From JADHMP01 sp964617385 (GTDB lineage Bacteria > Bacteroidota > Bacteroidia > Flavobacteriales > Flavobacteriaceae), in the NCBI GenBank assembly GCA_964617385.1, contig CAZTYX010000024.1, forward strand, positions 1-17,586: DNA of 17,586 bases. The letters run 5' to 3'. A program made the translations under genes and the position numbers. This document shows positions 14,058 through 17,586 of this stretch, in pieces. Each line of letters begins with the position of its first letter. The first letter of the stretch is position 1. The notes beneath the pieces were generated by a model, which was not told the DNA's origin, searched no databases, and saw nothing but the letters and a program-made list of their open reading frames with translations.

Positions 14058-14570
14058 CTACTGCTCATTTTGATCTAAGAGCTCTAAATCAAGGCGAATA
14101 TAAGGGTTATTTTTATCCAGTAAAAAACTTTTTCTATTCTGCTCATGTTTAAAATGGACAATGTTTTTTTGGTCTTCAAAAAGTGATACCAAAATCCGAT
14201 TTTCAATTTTTAGATCAAGTAGTGCATCCTCTAGCTTTAGTTCAATATAATGCACCGCAACATCATTTTTATATTCCTTTCCCAAATACTGAATGGGTAA
14301 GTGCACATTGGGAGTTTCGAAATTTAAATTTTTTGTAAAATAATCTGCCAACAATTGATTCATTTTTTCAGCGTCTGAATCAGGGGCTAAACGAATTTCA
14401 GGATGATCTACACGCAACGCAGATTCTAAATCATCAATAAAGGTTTGCACTGTGATTTGAAGTGTGTTTTGTTCTTGCTTGTATTCTACAACAGTAGTAC
14501 TCACATGAAACTCATGAGACATGAGAGACAGAAAAAAAACCAACAGCATGGAGCAAAAACTTTGGATCAT
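14058..14570 (-). CDS. DUF6702 family exported protein
   Basis: The 170-residue protein has a hydrophobic signal segment (CSMLLVFFLSLMS), then HEFHVSTTVVEYKQEQNTLQ and ITVQTFIDDLESALR. This is the N-terminal pattern of DUF6702, a Bacteroidota family with no known function. The rest alternates short strands (VAVHYIELKLEDALLDLKIE, ILVSLFEDQKNIVHF), consistent with a small beta-sandwich in the periplasm. It begins one base after the stop of the carboxypeptidase-regulatory-like gene and ends 37 bases before the M1 peptidase start. It therefore lies in the middle of a three-gene operon of exported proteins. This association is one I recall from other flavobacteria, and it hints at a shared role in peptide or surface-protein handling. 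That is inference. Confidence 0.82.
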   Translation of the reverse strand: MIQSFCSMLLVFFLSLMSHEFHVSTTVVEYKQEQNTLQITVQTFIDDLESALRVDHPEIRLAPDSDAEKMNQLLADYFTKNLNFETPNVHLPIQYLGKEYKNDVAVHYIELKLEDALLDLKIENRILVSLFEDQKNIVHFKHEQNRKSFLLDKNNPYIRLDLELLDQNEQ

Positions 14571-14571
14571 C

Positions 14572-15303
14572 TTAGGGAACTAGATTCTTTTTGTATTCCT
14601 TGCTTTTGTCAATCAAAAAATCAATCAACATAAATTGTTGGCTTTGTTTTAGCAAGTCTGAAGATTTCAATTGGGTGTCTATAAATTCTAAAAACCCTAC
14701 AACTTGATCTTTTTGCAAAGCCAAATCTTGTTCAAAAAACGAATCTTCAAACACATAGGGTAAAATCTCACTGGGTTTGAGTTTCATTTTTTCTTCTTCG
14801 GTTTTATTAGAAAGGGCTTTAGCGAGCAGTTTTGCAAGGTTCACAAAATCAATTCCGTTTGTGAGTTGCCTGTTGTCGGCCAATTTATTTATTACCCGAG
14901 TCGATTTGTCTTGCGTATAATCAAACCCTTTAAATTCTTCTTCTTTAAGGTCTAAAAATTTCTCAGCATTATCGGGTGTAATTACCACCTCATCAAGTGC
15001 GGTTATGTTTTCAGTAACACTCACCACCAATCGTTTTTTAGCTATAATTTCTGGGGTAATTTTAACGGCTTTTATGCGAATATTTACAGCCGAAAAAATA
15101 AGCTCATCTCCTGCGGCTACATCAATTTCGAATTCGCCTTCGGCATCCGTGATGGTGGTGCTCAATGCGGTATTGTTCACCACATTGGCGGCCACCACAT
15201 CTGTGTTTTTATAAAGTAATTTACCTTTTATGGGAATTCGATTTTGGGCCCAAAGCGTTGCTCCCAAAAGGAGCCATACAACCAAAAAAGTAGTATTTTT
15301 CAT
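14572..15303 (-). CDS. Carboxypeptidase-like regulatory domain protein
   Basis: The 243-residue protein has a signal peptide (MKNTTFLVVWLLLGATLWAQ, cut after residue 20). A CarboxypepD_reg-like beta-sandwich spans residues 23-110: IKGKLLYKNTDVVAANVVN, TTITDAEGEFEIDVAAGDEL and ITALDEVVIT. The latter is the same TLDEVVV-type ending found in the N-terminal domains of SusC-like receptors. Residues 115-243 are predicted helical and charged and match nothing I recognise. No TonB plug or barrel follows, so this is a stand-alone exported protein. It is the first gene of the unit with DUF6702 (one base apart) and the M1 peptidase. A TATCTTTA element inside a short palindrome lies four bases before the ATG. 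Confidence 0.85.
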   Translation of the reverse strand: MKNTTFLVVWLLLGATLWAQNRIPIKGKLLYKNTDVVAANVVNNTALSTTITDAEGEFEIDVAAGDELIFSAVNIRIKAVKITPEIIAKKRLVVSVTENITALDEVVITPDNAEKFLDLKEEEFKGFDYTQDKSTRVINKLADNRQLTNGIDFVNLAKLLAKALSNKTEEEKMKLKPSEILPYVFEDSFFEQDLALQKDQVVGFLEFIDTQLKSSDLLKQSQQFMLIDFLIDKSKEYKKNLVP

Positions 15304-15320
15304 AGCCTAAAGATAGGCTA
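15303..15320. promoter_or_regulatory. Short palindrome with possible -7 element at the start of the carboxypeptidase-regulatory-like gene
   Basis: Arms TAGCCT (15303-15308) and AGGCTA (15315-15320) surround six bases. Read on the minus strand the centre gives TATCTTTA (15315-15308), a seven-of-eight match to TAnnTTTG. It ends only four bases before the ATG, so a transcript from it would be almost leaderless. The palindrome could instead be an operator or an RNA hairpin over the start codon. Weak evidence. Confidence 0.35.
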
Positions 15321-15368
15321 GTCCATCATAAAAACGAATGCCAATGATGTTAATTTTTTAATAATGAA

Positions 15369-15818
15369 ATGAAAGAAGTAATAGAAATAAAACTTATTTC
15401 GGCCCCGCAAGCCCATACGGTTAGACATCCCGTTTTACGTCCTAATAGGCCTTTTTCCTCATGCATTTTTGAAGAAGACAATCATCCTAAAGCAATTCAC
15501 CTTGGGGCTTTTGATCAAAACCAACTGGTGGGAGTGCTAAGTGCCTTTCCCAACCCTTGCCCCAACATTGAAAACCAAAAAGGAATACAATTTCGTGCTA
15601 TGGCTGTTTTAGAAAACTACCGCAATGAAGGCATCGGCAGCCAACTCTTGGAGCAACTTGAAAAACGGCTCAGCAGTCAAATGGAATGGAATTATTTCTG
15701 GCTCAATGCTCGGATCCAAGCAATTTCATTATATTTAAGGGTTGGAATGCTTCCGCTGGGCGCCCCCTTTGACATTCCAAAAATTGGTTTACACCAACGT
15801 GTTTATAAACATTTATGA
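15369..15818 (+). CDS. GNAT family N-acetyltransferase
   Basis: The 149-residue protein carries the GNAT fold. HLGAFDQNQLVGVLSAFP (44-61) forms strands 2-3. The acetyl-CoA motif A is FRAMAVLENYRNEGIGSQLL (75-94), with the pyrophosphate-binding R/NEGIG turn at 85-90. ARIQAISLYLRVGM (114-127) is the later alpha4/beta5 region. The substrate is unknown; members with the VRHPVLRPNRPF start form a common flavobacterial group of single-domain acetyltransferases. The ATG at 15369 gives this N-terminus. Its stop overlaps the next gene's start (ATGA, 15815-15818), so it is translationally coupled to the M15 peptidase, although no functional link is obvious. Confidence 0.92.
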   Translation: MKEVIEIKLISAPQAHTVRHPVLRPNRPFSSCIFEEDNHPKAIHLGAFDQNQLVGVLSAFPNPCPNIENQKGIQFRAMAVLENYRNEGIGSQLLEQLEKRLSSQMEWNYFWLNARIQAISLYLRVGMLPLGAPFDIPKIGLHQRVYKHL

Positions 15819-16540
15819 TGCATAGAAAAGAGTTTTTAGCAACCCTTCTTTTGGGCTGTGCAGGAAGTGCGCTGCATGCTCACCCTTTTTGGAACTCCTA
15901 CTCAAAAGAAATCTTGTTAGGGCAGGGAGCGCCTAATTTAAGTCGAACCGAAAATCCATTGCTAAAACCGGTACAAAAAGCCTTTAATCGAATGGCGGCA
16001 GCGGCTAAAAAAGAAAACATTACTCTCAAAGTGGTTTCTGGCTATCGATCCTTTGACCGGCAAACGGCCATTTGGAATAGAAAATACAAGACCAATACAG
16101 CGGCAGGACTAGAACCTATTGATAATATCAAAAAAATTATTGCCTACTCTACCCTTCCAGGAACCTCTCGGCACCATTGGGGCACCGAGATTGATATTAT
16201 TGATGCTGGACCCAAAGCAGAAGGAGATGTTTTGGTGACCGCTAAATTTGAACAAGGTGGCCCCTATGGGAAGCTCTTTCAATGGATGAAAAAAAATGCC
16301 GCCAACTATGGTTTTATTTTGCCCTACACGGCCACACCAAATCGAAAAGGTTTTTCTTATGAACCGTGGCACTATAGCTACGCGCCCATTTCAAAACCCA
16401 TGCTTGAGGCTTATTTAAAACTTGATTTAATCGCTGTGCTTAAGGGGTCTGAAGTGTTGGGTAACGAACATTTTGATGCTGCCTTTATAAATACTTATAT
16501 CGAAGAGAACATTAAGGGAATCAATCCAAAACTGTTATAA
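15815..16540 (+). CDS. M15 family metallopeptidase (VanY-type D-alanyl-D-alanine carboxypeptidase)
   Basis: This exported zinc peptidase has 241 residues and is predicted to remove the terminal D-Ala from peptidoglycan stem peptides. VanY motifs are visible: VVSGYRSFDRQTAIW (73-87), SRHHWGTEIDI (118-128), which supplies zinc ligands H120 and D127 in the SxHxxGxxxD pattern, and EPWHYSY (183-189) with catalytic E183 and zinc ligand H186. The N-terminus MMHRKEFLATLLLGCAGSALHA is a signal sequence. It contains R-K-E-F-L, similar to a twin-arginine motif with one Lys replacement, and LLGC, which could also be read as a lipobox. The start overlaps the GNAT stop (ATGA); a second ATG follows directly. 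THX follows after 16 bases. All catalytic residues are present. Confidence 0.92.
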   Translation: MMHRKEFLATLLLGCAGSALHAHPFWNSYSKEILLGQGAPNLSRTENPLLKPVQKAFNRMAAAAKKENITLKVVSGYRSFDRQTAIWNRKYKTNTAAGLEPIDNIKKIIAYSTLPGTSRHHWGTEIDIIDAGPKAEGDVLVTAKFEQGGPYGKLFQWMKKNAANYGFILPYTATPNRKGFSYEPWHYSYAPISKPMLEAYLKLDLIAVLKGSEVLGNEHFDAAFINTYIEENIKGINPKLL

Positions 16541-16556
16541 TTTAAATTTTTAACCC

Positions 16557-16652
16557 ATGGGAAAAGGAGATAAAAAAACAAAACGAGGAAAGATTAACAA
16601 AGGAAGCTTTGGCGTGCGCCGACCCAGGAACAAAAAGAACAAAAAAGCCTAG
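16557..16652 (+). CDS. 30S ribosomal protein THX
   Basis: A 31-residue, extremely basic protein starting MGKGDKKTKRGKINKGSFGV and continuing to a lysine/arginine-rich end. This matches the THX (bTHX, S31e-like) family found in Thermus and most Bacteroidota, which binds in a cavity at the top of the 30S head and stabilises the RNA there. The MGKGDKK(S/T)(K/R)RGKI opening is nearly invariant. It lies 16 bases after the M15 peptidase stop and its stop overlaps the convergent yaaA stop by four bases (CTAG, 16649-16652). The gene is short enough to be missed by length-filtered ORF calling. Confidence 0.92.
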   Translation: MGKGDKKTKRGKINKGSFGVRRPRNKKNKKA

Positions 16653-17410
16653 CGAATAAATACTGGTTCGCTATCGTTTAAAGTTTCTTTTGCGCTAAAC
16701 TGATAGCCCCCATAAGTGAAGCTTTTCAAAGCGGCCTCATCCTGCGTTTTTGATTCAAGCAAATGACGCACCATCATTCCTCTAGCCTTTTTGGCAAAAA
16801 AGGAAATGATTTTTAGTTGACCCGATTTGTAATCTTTGAACACGGGGCTAATCCATTTTCCTTTAAGTACTTTGGTGTCTATAGCAGAAAAATATTCTTT
16901 ACTTGCCAAATTCACCACCAATTCACCCGCTTCAAGTTCTTCATTTAAGGCAGTTGTGATCTTTTTCTTCCAATAATCATATAAGTTTTTGCTCGAACCC
17001 ACTTTTAATTTGGTTCCCATCTCTAAGCGATAGGGCTGAATAAGGTCTAAAGGCTTTAACAATCCGTACAAACCGGATAAAATACGCAGCGATTGCTGCA
17101 TTTTTTCAATTTTAGGGGCTGGTAAGGTATACACATCAAGACCAGCATACACATCACCATCAAAAGTATAGACTGCTTGTTGAGCGTTTTCGGTTGTAAA
17201 GGGCACTTTAAATTGCTGGTTGCGTTCCCAATTGAGATGCGCCAAATTATTTGAAATGGACATTAAATCGGCCAATTTTTTCGGCGATTTTTTTTTCAGC
17301 AAAGCGTTTAGCTTTTGTGCTTCATTTAAAAAACAAGGAACCGTGTGTTCGGCCACATCAATTTTTTTGTCATAGGTGAGCGATTTGGCCGGAGAAATAA
17401 GCATTTTCAT
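16649..17410 (-). CDS. yaaA: Peroxide stress protein YaaA (DUF328/UPF0246)
   Basis: The 253-residue protein matches the YaaA family over its whole length. It has the N-terminal ISPAKSLTYDKK (5-16), YTFDGDVYAGLD (81-92), ILSGLYGLLKPLDLIQPYRL (110-129) followed by EMGTKL (130-135), and VNLASKEYF (166-174). YaaA lowers free intracellular iron and limits Fenton damage during hydrogen peroxide stress in Escherichia coli, where it is under OxyR; a DNA-binding helix-hairpin-helix fold has been described for the family. It is cytoplasmic. The start is the ATG at 17410 (MKMLISPAKS) or the one at 17404. A promoter of the TTG-N20-TATATTTG type lies just upstream, so the gene has its own transcription start although an RluA-like gene lies upstream on the same strand. 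Confidence 0.95.
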   Translation of the reverse strand: MKMLISPAKSLTYDKKIDVAEHTVPCFLNEAQKLNALLKKKSPKKLADLMSISNNLAHLNWERNQQFKVPFTTENAQQAVYTFDGDVYAGLDVYTLPAPKIEKMQQSLRILSGLYGLLKPLDLIQPYRLEMGTKLKVGSSKNLYDYWKKKITTALNEELEAGELVVNLASKEYFSAIDTKVLKGKWISPVFKDYKSGQLKIISFFAKKARGMMVRHLLESKTQDEAALKSFTYGGYQFSAKETLNDSEPVFIR

Positions 17411-17426
17411 AATTCCAGAATTTAAA

Positions 17427-17457
17427 CAAATATAGGGGGTATGTAGTGGACAACCAA
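17427..17457 (-). promoter_or_regulatory. Bacteroidota-type promoter of yaaA (TTG-N20-TATATTTG)
   Basis: On the minus strand a perfect -7 element TATATTTG (17434-17427) is preceded by TTG at 17457-17455 with a 20-base spacer. That lies within the 17-23 range reported for Flavobacterium. Neighbouring TTGs give 16- and 23-base spacings. The element ends 16 bases before the yaaA ATG. This is the most complete promoter in the window. Confidence 0.75.
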
Positions 17458-17485
17458 CAAATTACTATCAAGACTCACAATGCGG

Positions 17486-17586
17486 CTATAGTAATTTCTT
17501 ATGCTGGGCATAGGCTCTCCATTTAGCCAGCGCAGCCTCCATATCTTGTGGTAATGGCGCCTCAAACGCCATGGGTTTTTGTGTTT
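17486..17586 (-). CDS. Probable RluA-family pseudouridine synthase, C-terminal end (5' part outside window)
   Basis: A minus-strand frame is open from the right edge of the window to a TAG at 17486-17488 and encodes the last 32 residues (PMAFEAPLPQDMEAALAKWR in the middle, ending YAQHKKLL). The F(E)APLP(Q/E)DM pattern followed by a short amphipathic helix with KWR is what I recall at the C-terminus of RluA/RluD-type large-subunit pseudouridine synthases in flavobacteria, where it follows an HP-type beta strand. The catalytic domain is outside the window, so the assignment rests on this tail and on my recollection that such a gene often neighbours yaaA in this group. Another protein with a similar tail cannot be excluded. 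Confidence 0.55.
   Translation of the reverse strand, partial: TQKPMAFEAPLPQDMEAALAKWRAYAQHKKLL

Noticed and set aside
14021..14068. N-terminal extension of the M1 peptidase
   Set aside because: It would overlap the DUF6702 stop and place 16 polar residues before an otherwise good signal peptide.
1..17586. Mobile elements, CRISPR arrays, phage genes, defence genes or toxin-antitoxin pairs
   Set aside because: No transposase, integrase, direct-repeat array or related domain was seen on either strand; the tRNA has no adjacent integrase or repeated 3' end.

Overview
The window comes from a member of the Bacteroidota, almost certainly the Flavobacteriaceae. It begins with the end of a gldJ gliding/type IX secretion gene followed by murF. 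It also holds typical flavobacterial families (DUF5916, DUF6702, DUF2147, ribosomal protein THX), is AT-rich, has no obvious Shine-Dalgarno sites, and has promoters of the Bacteroidota TAnnTTTG type (TATCTTTG, TATATTTG). A run of exactly 100 N marks a draft-assembly gap. Almost all genes are core or housekeeping. I see no mobile element, CRISPR array, prophage or defence island.

Layout. 1-2155 (+): gldJ 3' end, murF and a small exported or lipoprotein-like protein. 2152-7045 (-): a tightly spaced set transcribed leftward, namely a sterol desaturase/fatty acid hydroxylase family protein, a DUF4212 small symporter subunit, a VC_2705-type Na+/solute (acetate-type) symporter and acetyl-CoA synthetase. 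Together the last three look like an acetate uptake and activation unit. 7133-9486 (-): a DUF5916 outer-membrane protein preceded by tRNA-Val(GAC), which has its own promoter. 9593-10012 (-): a DUF2147 protein. 10061-11562 (+): a small two-helix membrane protein, a flavin-reductase-like protein and a SAM-dependent O-methyltransferase whose reading frame is broken near codon 28. 11559-15303 (-): TatA, then a clear terminator, then an operon read as carboxypeptidase-regulatory-like protein, DUF6702 protein and M1 metallopeptidase, the last interrupted by the N gap. 15369-16652 (+): GNAT acetyltransferase, M15 D,D-carboxypeptidase and ribosomal protein THX. 16649-17586 (-): YaaA and the 3' end of a probable RluA-family pseudouridine synthase.

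Genes are packed closely. No intergenic stretch exceeds about 110 bases, and all three convergent gene pairs overlap by exactly four bases at their stop codons. Cell-envelope themes recur (MurF adds D-Ala-D-Ala to peptidoglycan precursors, M15 trims such peptides, Tat exports proteins, GldJ serves gliding and secretion), but the genes lie in separate transcription units. I did not find a convincing new system. The best leads are the surface-peptidase operon of uncharacterised partners, the two-subunit acetate transporter operon headed by a sterol desaturase, and the frameshifted methyltransferase.
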